Origin: Candidatus Nomurabacteria bacterium
Lineage (GTDB): Bacteria; Patescibacteria; Paceibacteria; UBA9973
Assembly (NCBI GenBank): GCA_023267435.1
Contig: JAHFNH010000001.1
Coordinates: forward strand, 124,001 to 188,000
Direction of reading: 5' to 3'
Length of the DNA: 64,000 nt
Position numbers and translations under genes: made by a program. Shown here in pieces: positions 57,016-63,716 of this stretch (within the stretch, counting starts at the first letter, position 1; each line of letters starts with the position of its first letter). Below the pieces are notes generated by a model that had not been told where the DNA came from, did not search any database, and worked only from the letters and a program-made list of their open reading frames with translations.

Positions 57016-57045
57016 TTGACACAGATATAACAAATAATATATACT
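57016..57045 (+). promoter_or_regulatory. Promoter of the second TrmB-type regulator
   Basis: TTGACA (57016-57021), an 18-bp spacer and TATACT (57040-57045) end 6 bp before ATG 57052. A full -35/-10 promoter with leaderless spacing. Confidence 0.75.
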
Positions 57046-57051
57046 TAAATT

Positions 57052-57834
57052 ATGAAAAAAGAACTTTCACCAATTGAAAAACAGTTGAAAATAATAGGTC
57101 TTTCGGAAAATGAAATCGTTATGTATATGGCGCTTTTGGAACTTGGAAAAGGGACCGTTTCTCAGATATCAAGAAAAGCATTACTAAATAGAACGACTGG
57201 CTATGATGTTTTGAATAGATTGTCGTCAAAAAAACTGATTAGTATTTCTGGAAAGGAACCAAAACAAGAATATGTCGCTGAATCACCAGATAATATCGAA
57301 AAGTTAATTGCAGGAGAACTGGAACGAAGACAAAATGAGTTAAATGAAGCAAGACAAATTATTCCAGAGCTTAAATCTATGCACAATGTAAGCGGTCGTC
57401 CGCAGATAAGATTTTATGAAGGTAAAGATGGTTTGAAACAAGTATACGAAGATACGCTTAGTTCACACGAGCCGATTCTCGCATATGCTAGTGTTGATGA
57501 TGTTCACGCTGCGCTTCCCGGATATTTTCCAACATATTACAAGCGCAGATCGAAAAATGGTATATCTATCAGAGCAATATTTACAGATAATCCTGAAGGA
57601 CGAGAACTTTCAAAACACGACAAAGAAGAAATGCGTGAATCAGCTTTTGTTCCAGAAGATAAATTCGGATTTCACCCTGAAATAAACATTTACGACAATA
57701 AAGTGATGATCGCTTCATGGCGGGAGAAATTGGGAATCATTATTGAATCAACTGAGATTGCTGATGCGATGAAAAAGATATACGAGCTGGCTTGGGCTGA
57801 GGCGAAAAGATTAGATAAGGAAATTACAAAATAA
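57052..57834 (+). CDS. TrmB-family transcriptional regulator (second of two)
   Basis: The 260-residue protein has a TrmB winged helix (IIGLSENEIVMYMALLELGK, TVSQISRKALLNRTTGYDVL, then a basic wing). A coiled-coil linker (ELERRQNELNEARQIIPELK) follows, then an effector domain (PQIRFYEGKDGLKQVYEDTL, LAYASVDDVHAALPGYFPTY, YKRRSKNGISIRAIFTDNPE). This fold is distantly PLD-like in TrmB relatives. It shares the family, but little sequence, with 47182-48009. The next regulator gene follows after 75 bp. Confidence 0.87.
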   Translation: MKKELSPIEKQLKIIGLSENEIVMYMALLELGKGTVSQISRKALLNRTTGYDVLNRLSSKKLISISGKEPKQEYVAESPDNIEKLIAGELERRQNELNEARQIIPELKSMHNVSGRPQIRFYEGKDGLKQVYEDTLSSHEPILAYASVDDVHAALPGYFPTYYKRRSKNGISIRAIFTDNPEGRELSKHDKEEMRESAFVPEDKFGFHPEINIYDNKVMIASWREKLGIIIESTEIADAMKKIYELAWAEAKRLDKEITK

Positions 57835-57839
57835 AACCA

Positions 57840-57902
57840 CTTTACAGTAGCTTTACAGTAATAAAAATACTACTTTACAGTAGATATTATTTCTGATAGA
57901 AT
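57840..57902 (+). promoter_or_regulatory. Phased CTTTACAGTA repeats and promoter of the HTH-ATPase regulator
   Basis: Three direct copies of CTTTACAGTA start at 57840, 57851 and 57873, spaced 11 and 22 bp, i.e. on one face of the helix. The third copy supplies a -35 (TTTACA 57874-57879). A 17-bp spacer and TGATAGAAT follow (-10 at 57897-57902), 7 bp before ATG 57910. It is likely an operator array for activation or autoregulation. Confidence 0.7.
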
Positions 57903-57909
57903 GGAAATC

Positions 57910-58950
57910 ATGAATGAAGTAATTAAAAAAATTCATACTTCTCTTGATAAGGAACCAGCAGGACTAAGGTCTAGTGATATTGCAAAACAAGTCGGAGTAT
58001 CACGAGTAACTATTCTTTCCCAGTTAAAGAAACTTGAAAAACAAGGGTTGATTATTCGTTTTGATAATGGACCTAAAACTTGGTATATATTAACCAAACA
58101 TCAAGATGCTTTATTTCAAAAAGGGCTTTCTTTTTGGAAAATTTACAAAAACACAAAACTAGAAGAACATATCGTTTTAGAAGAATTACAAAATTACCTT
58201 CTTAAAAAGATAAAATTATCTGACCAAGCTAAATCTATATTTGGCTATGCTTTTTCTGAAATGATGAATAATGCGATTGAACATTCTAGGTCCAAAAGAA
58301 TAAAGGTTGAATGTTCTGTTCAAAAAAAAGATATTATATGTGTAATAGAGGATTATGGTATTGGAGCTTTCAATAATGTTAAAACAAAAAAGAGACTTCC
58401 AAATGAAACAGAAGCAGCTCGCGAAATTTTGAAGGGTAAAGTTACCACAGACACAACAGCTCACACTGGACAGGGAATTTTCTTTACTTCACGAGCAACA
58501 GACAGGTTTATGATTGAAAGTCATTCCCATGCGATTGTCGTAGAAAATGAAAATGGAAATAATGTAAGAATAGTAGAATTAAAAAAGAAAATTCGAGGTA
58601 CTGCAGTTACTTTTTTTATTAAAATAAATACAAAACTTCATTTAACTAGTGTTTTTAGTAAATATGCGGAAGCTGATATAGATGGATTTAATACAACTGA
58701 GATTCATGTTAATTTATATGCAAACGGAGACCATCTTGTTTCTAGGTCACAAGCAAGACGTATTGTTGTTGGGCTCGATAAGTTTTCAAAAATAATTTTT
58801 GATTTTTCAGGAATTGCTCATATAGGACAGGGATTTGCTGATGAAATATTCAGAGTTTTTGCAAAAAAATATTCAACAATCGAAATAAAACCAATTCATA
58901 TGAAAAAAGAAGTGAGCTTTATGGTAAGGAGAGCACGAGCTGAAAAATAA
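57910..58950 (+). CDS. Regulator: winged HTH, histidine-kinase-like ATPase and DUF4325/STAS-like domains
   Basis: The protein has 346 residues from ATG 57910; an ATG at 57901 would overlap the -10 box. Domain 1 is a winged helix (LRSSDIAKQVGVSRVTILSQ, about 18-70). Domain 2 is GHKL/HATPase-like: N-box SEMMNNAIEHSRSK, G1-like EDYGIGAFNN and G2-like HTGQGIFFTSRATD. No phospho-acceptor His dimerisation domain is visible. Domain 3 (SRSQARRIVVGLDKFSKIIF, FSGIAHIGQGFADEIFRVFA) matches DUF4325, a STAS-like domain. This pairs an anti-sigma-kinase-like module with its partner fold on a DNA-binding protein. ATP-dependent control of DNA binding is the natural hypothesis. Confidence 0.85.
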   Translation: MNEVIKKIHTSLDKEPAGLRSSDIAKQVGVSRVTILSQLKKLEKQGLIIRFDNGPKTWYILTKHQDALFQKGLSFWKIYKNTKLEEHIVLEELQNYLLKKIKLSDQAKSIFGYAFSEMMNNAIEHSRSKRIKVECSVQKKDIICVIEDYGIGAFNNVKTKKRLPNETEAAREILKGKVTTDTTAHTGQGIFFTSRATDRFMIESHSHAIVVENENGNNVRIVELKKKIRGTAVTFFIKINTKLHLTSVFSKYAEADIDGFNTTEIHVNLYANGDHLVSRSQARRIVVGLDKFSKIIFDFSGIAHIGQGFADEIFRVFAKKYSTIEIKPIHMKKEVSFMVRRARAEK

Positions 58951-58991
58951 ATTTATTGTGTATAATAAAGATATTATTGAATAATTAAAAT

Positions 58992-59843
58992 ATGGAAACA
59001 GAAAATAATAAAAAAAATAAAATTGTTAAAACTTATGCCGAAGATATGGCGAAGGTTATTGAGAGCAACGAAGCTGGAGTTGTGAGAGAGATAATTCATG
59101 AAAAGGAAGAGCAGGAAATGCAAAAGGAGAATCTATCTCCGGAAAGCAAAAGAAACAAAATGTTTATGCTGATCGGCATTGTTTGTATTTTTTTGGCTTT
59201 AGGTTCGATTGTTTTTATTGTCGTATTTCGACAGCAAATTTTTTCTGTATCAGTCGCTCCGCAGTTCGTGCCGTTGATTTTTACTGACAAGGCGCAATTT
59301 GTGGAAGTGGGTGGTTTGGCAAAAGATAAAATCGCTCAGACAGTCTTAAATGAAGTGAATGCTACACAAGTGAAAGGTGGCGGAGTGGAAGGTATTTATC
59401 TGACAGAAAATAAGGCAGTTTTAGGATTGAGAAAATTTTTAACTCTAATCAAGGCGAATATCGACCAGACTCAGATGCAATTCGTGGATGATAACTTTTT
59501 AGTTGGCGTGGCAAAGAATGACACGAATGATTTATTTATTTTATTGAAAACTCGTTCTTTTTCCGATATCTTTCCGCAAATGCGTAGTTGGGAACCGAAG
59601 ATGTTTTCTGATTTGCATGGATTCTTCGGAGTGCCGATTTCTGTCGATACGAATTATTTGTTGACCAAAAATTTCGAGGACGGAGTTATTGCTAACAAAA
59701 ATGCCCGCATTCTTCATGATAAAGACGGCAAGATAGTATTGATGTATGTATTTGTGGATGATACGTCTGTATTAATAACCGATACCGAGACAGCCACCAG
59801 CGAAGTAATCCTCCGCCTCGCTTCGAGCCAGATTAAGAAATAG
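58992..59843 (+). CDS. Single-pass membrane protein of unknown function, 283 aa
   Basis: The first 55 residues are cytoplasmic and charged (AEDMAKVIESNEAGVVREII). One membrane helix follows (MFMLIGIVCIFLALGSIVFI, about 56-80). The external domain of about 200 residues has no known motif and contains VDDNFLVGVAKNDTNDLFIL and PQMRSWEPKMFSDLHGFFGV. A TGTATAAT box lies 24 bp upstream of the ATG, giving a short leader. This kind of protein seems common in Parcubacteria, but its role is unknown to me. It precedes a DksA/TraR-type gene with its own promoter. Confidence 0.72.
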   Translation: METENNKKNKIVKTYAEDMAKVIESNEAGVVREIIHEKEEQEMQKENLSPESKRNKMFMLIGIVCIFLALGSIVFIVVFRQQIFSVSVAPQFVPLIFTDKAQFVEVGGLAKDKIAQTVLNEVNATQVKGGGVEGIYLTENKAVLGLRKFLTLIKANIDQTQMQFVDDNFLVGVAKNDTNDLFILLKTRSFSDIFPQMRSWEPKMFSDLHGFFGVPISVDTNYLLTKNFEDGVIANKNARILHDKDGKIVLMYVFVDDTSVLITDTETATSEVILRLASSQIKK

Positions 59844-59860
59844 ATCATCAAAATGGGCCA

Positions 59861-59889
59861 TTTGCCATTAATCTTTAAAATGTTATCAT
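59861..59889 (+). promoter_or_regulatory. Promoter of the DksA/TraR-type gene
   Basis: TTTGCC (59861-59866), a 17-bp spacer and TGTTATCAT (-10 at 59884-59889) end 6 bp before ATG 59896. Confidence 0.6.
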
Positions 59890-59895
59890 ACCAGT

Positions 59896-60255
59896 ATGCC
59901 ATTAGATAAGAAAAAAATTAAAGAAGAATTAGAAAAAGAGAGAGATATTCTATTAGAAGAAATGAAAGACATGGGTAAATTAAACCCCGAAACAGGCGAA
60001 TGGGAAGCTACTCCAGAGGAGCAAGACATTCCTGAAGCTGATCAGAATGATATGGCGGATAGATTTTCGAACTTTGAAGAAAAAAGTTCAATGATTAGAG
60101 ATTTAGGCGCTAGGTTAAATAATATTTTACGCGCTTTGAAAGGAGTAAACAGGGAATCATTTGGTAAGTGTGAAGTTTGCAAAAAGCCTATTGAGGCGGC
60201 ACGTCTTGCAGCTAATCCAGCGGCTCGAACTTGCAAGGAACATTTAAACAGTTAA
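59896..60255 (+). CDS. DksA/TraR-type zinc-finger protein
   Basis: The 119-residue protein has a coiled-coil hairpin (KKKIKEELEKERDILLEEMK, then FSNFEEKSSMIRDLGARLNN) and a C-terminal zinc finger (FGKCEVCKKPIEAARLAANP, then AARTCKEH) with Cys-x2-Cys and one later Cys. The fourth ligand may be the His. DksA/TraR proteins enter the RNA polymerase secondary channel and tune promoters, especially of rRNA, with ppGpp. The acidic residues of the coiled-coil tip are not obvious. comM/yifB follows after 12 bp. Confidence 0.85.
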   Translation: MPLDKKKIKEELEKERDILLEEMKDMGKLNPETGEWEATPEEQDIPEADQNDMADRFSNFEEKSSMIRDLGARLNNILRALKGVNRESFGKCEVCKKPIEAARLAANPAARTCKEHLNS

Positions 60256-60267
60256 TTTTTTAAAAAA

Positions 60268-61884
60268 ATGAGTTTCGCAAAAGTTTATTCAGCACAAGTG
60301 AATCTACTTTCCGGAGTTATCGTGACTATCGAAGTGGACTTGTCCCGAGGTCTTCATGCTTTCAGTATTGTCGGCTTGCCTGACAAGTCCGTCGACGAGT
60401 CTAAAGATCGCGTCAGCTCAGCTATCAAAAATTCAGGCTTTCAATCTCCTAAAGCCAAGAATCAAAAAATAATAGTTTCTTTATCACCCGCAGATCTTAA
60501 AAAAGAAGGGTCTTTTTTTGATCTCGGTATCGCACTTTCTTATATGCTTGCGGCTGGGGATTTGAAATTTAATCCGGAGAAAAAGATTTTCTTAGGTGAA
60601 CTCGGGCTCGATGGCACTTTGCGCAGGATCAAAGGTGCTCTGCCTCTCGTGCAGGAGGCGAAAAGAATGGGTTTTGAAGAAGTTTATTTGCCGAAAGAAA
60701 ATGCAGTCGAGGCGGCGTTGGTGGATGGGATTAAAATTTTCGGAGCAGGTAGTTTGAAAGAAGTTGTTGACCATATAGATGAAAGCAAACCTAGAAAATT
60801 TACTGATGGTCTGGCCGAGCGTACTCGCGAAGGAGAACCGAGGACCTCAGAAAATTTTACTAGGTTTGCTGAAGAAGGAAAAATCCCCGTCCAGCCAAAA
60901 ACAGAAATAAAATATGAAAAAGAAAGAAAAGGTTCCGATTTTGCAGATGTTCGCGGACAAGAAGGTGCGAAACGTGGGCTCGAGATAGCCGCTGCCGGCG
61001 GGCATAATATAGCTATGTATGGCCCGCCGGGCACTGGCAAGACGATGCTGGCTCGAGCTTTCTCCGGACTTTTACCGGATTTAATTCTCGAAGATGTTTT
61101 GGAAATTACCGGCATACATTCTGTCGCAGGTGCGACGCGCGGAGAACTCGTTTCTAGTCCGCCTTTCCGTGCGCCACACCATACTTCGTCTTATGTTTCA
61201 CTTATCGGTGGAGGAACTTTTCCAAAGCCAGGCGAAGTGACGCTCGCACATAAAGGAGTTTTATTTTTGGATGAATTTCCAGAATTTGAAAAAAGAGTTA
61301 TTGAATCTTTGCGTCAGCCACTTGAAGACAATATCGTTTCGATTTCTCGCGCAAAAGGTTCGGCTATTTTTCCTTCGAATTTTATTTTAGTCGCAGCGAT
61401 GAATCCGTGTCCTTGCGGAAATGCCGGCTCGAAACAAAAAGCTTGCATTTGCAAACCGTCAGACTTAGACAGATACAAAAGAAAACTTTCCGGCCCGATT
61501 ATGGATCGTATTGATCTTTGGGTTTCCGTGAATAACATTGATTACAAAAAACTTGGTGAAGACGGAATGGGGGAGAAGAGTGAAAATATAAAAGAGAGAG
61601 TCTCAAGAGCACGAGAAGTACAGAAAAATAGATTTCAGAAATTTGAAAGAACTATCAAAACAAACAGTGAGATGAATGTGAAAGATTTATCCAATATGGT
61701 GAAGCTAGCTGATGATGTTCGAAATCTTTTAGACAACAGTGCTGAAAGATTAGCCCTCTCCGCCCGTGCCTATCACCGCGTCATAAAAATAGCCCGCACG
61801 ATAGCAGACCTTGAAAATTCTGAGGATATAACCTCAGCGCATATTCTCGAAGCTATACAATATCGTCCGAAAGTAAATAACTAA
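60268..61884 (+). CDS. comM: YifB/ComM-family AAA+ ATPase
   Basis: ComM is a hexameric helicase that promotes branch migration during natural transformation in Vibrio; YifB is its common homologue. The 538-residue protein has an N-terminal LonB-like domain (VNLLSGVIVTIEVDLSRGLH, IVGLPDKSVDESKDRVSSAI), a linker, and a Mg-chelatase-type AAA+ domain. Walker A is YGPPGTGKTMLARAF, Walker B LFLDEFPEF, and the Cys cluster AMNPCPCGNAG-...-ACICKPSD. The C-terminal domain has SARAYHRVIKIARTIADLEN. With RuvC and a possible DNA-uptake machine it fits DNA uptake and recombination, though this is inference. Confidence 0.94.
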   Translation: MSFAKVYSAQVNLLSGVIVTIEVDLSRGLHAFSIVGLPDKSVDESKDRVSSAIKNSGFQSPKAKNQKIIVSLSPADLKKEGSFFDLGIALSYMLAAGDLKFNPEKKIFLGELGLDGTLRRIKGALPLVQEAKRMGFEEVYLPKENAVEAALVDGIKIFGAGSLKEVVDHIDESKPRKFTDGLAERTREGEPRTSENFTRFAEEGKIPVQPKTEIKYEKERKGSDFADVRGQEGAKRGLEIAAAGGHNIAMYGPPGTGKTMLARAFSGLLPDLILEDVLEITGIHSVAGATRGELVSSPPFRAPHHTSSYVSLIGGGTFPKPGEVTLAHKGVLFLDEFPEFEKRVIESLRQPLEDNIVSISRAKGSAIFPSNFILVAAMNPCPCGNAGSKQKACICKPSDLDRYKRKLSGPIMDRIDLWVSVNNIDYKKLGEDGMGEKSENIKERVSRAREVQKNRFQKFERTIKTNSEMNVKDLSNMVKLADDVRNLLDNSAERLALSARAYHRVIKIARTIADLENSEDITSAHILEAIQYRPKVNN

Positions 61885-61954
61885 TTTACTTGTTTCACCA
61901 CAAATGATACTATCTAGATAAATAAACTTATCGTCGAACCTTAACATAATCCTT

Positions 61955-62248
61955 ATGGAAACAAATAAACCTAAGTTACCCTTAATCTTTTTAGTGCGCA
62001 GAAAATGGAGAAATTCATTGTTTGCAGCCGGTATTCTTCATTATAAAATAGTTGGTTATAACTATATAGCTCCTGGTAGTAAAATGAGTGAGATTTCTCA
62101 AACAGGATGGATACCAATTAGACAGTATAATTTTGAACACCCGTATATGAAGAAAAGAATGGCGGAAGTTCAAAGGAAACAAGAAGAATGTTTAGAGCGA
62201 AAAAATGTGGACTGGGAAAGATTAAACAAAATTCGCATAACGATTTAA
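61955..62248 (+). CDS. Hypothetical basic protein, 97 aa
   Basis: The product is small, basic and Trp/Tyr-rich. The first half looks beta-rich (LPLIFLVRRKWRNSLFAAGI, HYKIVGYNYIAPGSKMSEIS). The second half is helical (MKKRMAEVQRKQEECLERKN). It has no signal peptide. A clear terminator 10 bp after the stop supports expression. The family is not recognised. The gap before it has a single TGTTTCAC half-site, not a full parS. Confidence 0.6.
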   Translation: METNKPKLPLIFLVRRKWRNSLFAAGILHYKIVGYNYIAPGSKMSEISQTGWIPIRQYNFEHPYMKKRMAEVQRKQEECLERKNVDWERLNKIRITI

Positions 62249-62256
62249 TCGTATGT

Positions 62257-62288
62257 GAAAAACCTGAGATATTCTCAGGTTTTTTTAA
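62257..62288 (+). terminator. Terminator after the 97-aa gene
   Basis: AACCTGAGA-TAT-TCTCAGGTT with a T-run after it. Confidence 0.92.
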
Positions 62289-62313
62289 TTTATAGTTATC
62301 CACAACTATTTTA

Positions 62314-62342
62314 TTGACAGTGAACGAGCGTTCACTTATACT
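62314..62342 (+). promoter_or_regulatory. SOS promoter with LexA box
   Basis: TTGACA (62314-62319), a 17-bp spacer and TATACT (62337-62342) form a near-consensus promoter. The spacer holds AGTGAAC-GAGC-GTTCACT (62319-62336), containing GAAC-N4-GTTC (62322-62333), the Gram-positive-type LexA box. LexA bound here would block RNA polymerase. A TTATCCACA lies just upstream (62296-62304). Confidence 0.85.
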
Positions 62343-62385
62343 ATTTATATAAGTCGAGATTAAAAATTTAACTTATAAAAATCGC

Positions 62386-62586
62386 ATGTCACAAACACAA
62401 TATTTAAAATTATTAGAAAAGGAGATACAACATATCAACAAGAAGATTGATATGAAAATAATGCAGGGAGAAGCTTATATGAAAGAGGCGAGAGATCATA
62501 AACTTCTTTTGAAAAAAGTGCGTTATCACTCTCGAAAGAGTTTCTTTAGCAGATTGTTTCCAACTTTTTTTAAATTTCAATTTTAA
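62386..62586 (+). CDS. Small basic coiled-coil protein in the SOS operon
   Basis: The 66-residue protein is the first gene behind the LexA-box promoter. The sequence is helical (YLKLLEKEIQHINKKIDMKI, MKEARDHKLLLKKVRYHSRK) and ends in a short aromatic hydrophobic tail (FFSRLFPTFFKFQF) that could touch the membrane. LexA-controlled small proteins next to lexA in other bacteria (for example YneA) halt division, but no sequence similarity is claimed. lexA follows after 27 bp, so the two are co-transcribed. Confidence 0.65.
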   Translation: MSQTQYLKLLEKEIQHINKKIDMKIMQGEAYMKEARDHKLLLKKVRYHSRKSFFSRLFPTFFKFQF

Positions 62587-62613
62587 ACTTTCTAATTTTT
62601 GTTTTAAATTTTT

Positions 62614-63180
62614 ATGCGTAATGTTTACCAAACACAAATAGAATCTTTTTACTTGGATAATAAAAGAATGCCCACATATTCCGAAATGATGAAGCTTTTC
62701 GGATTCAAGTCAAAGAATGCTATTTTTAAAATTGTAAACAAACTGCTCGAAGCAGGTGTCGTGGCAAAAGATCATCTTGGTAGATTGATACCGACAGAGT
62801 CTTTCGGAGAGATACCAATGCTTGGCTATGTGACGGCTGGACTGCCTGCGACTGTGGAAGAAGAATTGACTGACACAATAAAACTCGATGATCTTTTGAT
62901 ACAAAATAAATCTCTGACTTACATGTTGGAAGTTGATGGCGATTCGATGATCGATGCGCATATTGAAAAAGGAGATATGGTGCTCGTGGAGAAAACGAAT
63001 CAAGCGAAAGATATGCAGATAGTCATCGCAGAAGTAGATGGAGAATATACTATGAAATATTTTCGCAAAGAGGGTAATAAAGTCTGGCTCGAACCAGCTA
63101 ATAAAAAATACAGTCCGATCTATCCCGAAAATAGTTTGAATGTCATTGCGGTCTTAAAAGCAGTAATCAGAAAATACTAA
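62614..63180 (+). CDS. lexA: SOS repressor LexA
   Basis: The 188-residue protein has an N-terminal winged helix (MPTYSEMMKLFGFKSKNAIF, somewhat short). The self-cleavage site is A75-G76 in GYVTAGLPA, the catalytic Ser is S111 in VDGDSMIDA, and the Lys is K148 in GEYTMKYF. RecA filament-stimulated self-cleavage would derepress the operon. The LexA box lies upstream of the preceding small gene, so the repressor controls itself. The N-terminal domain differs from E. coli LexA and suits the GAAC-N4-GTTC box. Confidence 0.94.
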   Translation: MRNVYQTQIESFYLDNKRMPTYSEMMKLFGFKSKNAIFKIVNKLLEAGVVAKDHLGRLIPTESFGEIPMLGYVTAGLPATVEEELTDTIKLDDLLIQNKSLTYMLEVDGDSMIDAHIEKGDMVLVEKTNQAKDMQIVIAEVDGEYTMKYFRKEGNKVWLEPANKKYSPIYPENSLNVIAVLKAVIRKY

Positions 63181-63199
63181 ATATAAAAATAGGTAAAAC

Positions 63200-63230
63200 A
63201 AAAGCCACCCGAAGGTGGCTTTTGTTTTTT
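63200..63230 (+). terminator. Terminator after lexA
   Basis: AAAGCCACC-CGAA-GGTGGCTTT (63201-63222), then TGTTTTTT. It faces the converging HU gene. Confidence 0.93.
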
Positions 63231-63246
63231 ATCTCGAGATAAAATA

Positions 63247-63519
63247 TTATTCTACTGCGTCCTTCAAAGCTTTTGCAGCTCTGAATTTTGGAACTTTCTT
63301 AGCAGCTACTTTAACTTGCTCTCCAGTCTTTGGATTGCGAGCCATTCTAGCAGCTCTTGCCTTTACGGAAAAGATTCCGAATCCAGCAATTGATACATCT
63401 TCACCCTTTTTCATTGTTCCAACGATACCATCAAAGATCGCATCGACGATTTCTTCAGCTTGTACTTTTGTACCGCCTAATTTTGCTTGTACTAATTCAA
63501 CTAATGCTTGTTTATTCAT
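63247..63519 (-). CDS. hup: HU-family DNA-binding protein
   Basis: HU is a dimeric nucleoid protein that bends DNA. The 90-residue protein is full length: MNKQALVELVQAKLGGTKVQ, then IFDGIVGTMKKGEDVSIAGF and the DNA-embracing arm FSVKARAARMARNPKTGEQV with the Pro that intercalates DNA. The C-terminus (KVPKFRAAKALKDAVE) is typical. A TATAAA-like box 7 bp before the ATG may be its promoter. It could also act as an IHF-like factor at the origin or recombination sites. Confidence 0.96.
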   Translation of the reverse strand: MNKQALVELVQAKLGGTKVQAEEIVDAIFDGIVGTMKKGEDVSIAGFGIFSVKARAARMARNPKTGEQVKVAAKKVPKFRAAKALKDAVE

Positions 63520-63716
63520 ATTATTTTTTATATTAATTAAAATTTAATTGGTAATATTTCGACCTCTTTTTATAAAATAACTACGTATATATTATATACT
63601 AAGGGTTTTTTAAGGCAATAGCTTGCGCAAGTTATAAATTTATTGATTAATTAATTTTTCTGTGGTAGATTTTGGGCAGATAAATAAAGTTATTCACAAT
63701 TTTAAACCTTACTATT

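Noticed and set aside
61892..61907. Sixth parS-like site after comM
   Set aside because: Only the left half (TGTTTCAC) matches; the right half does not.
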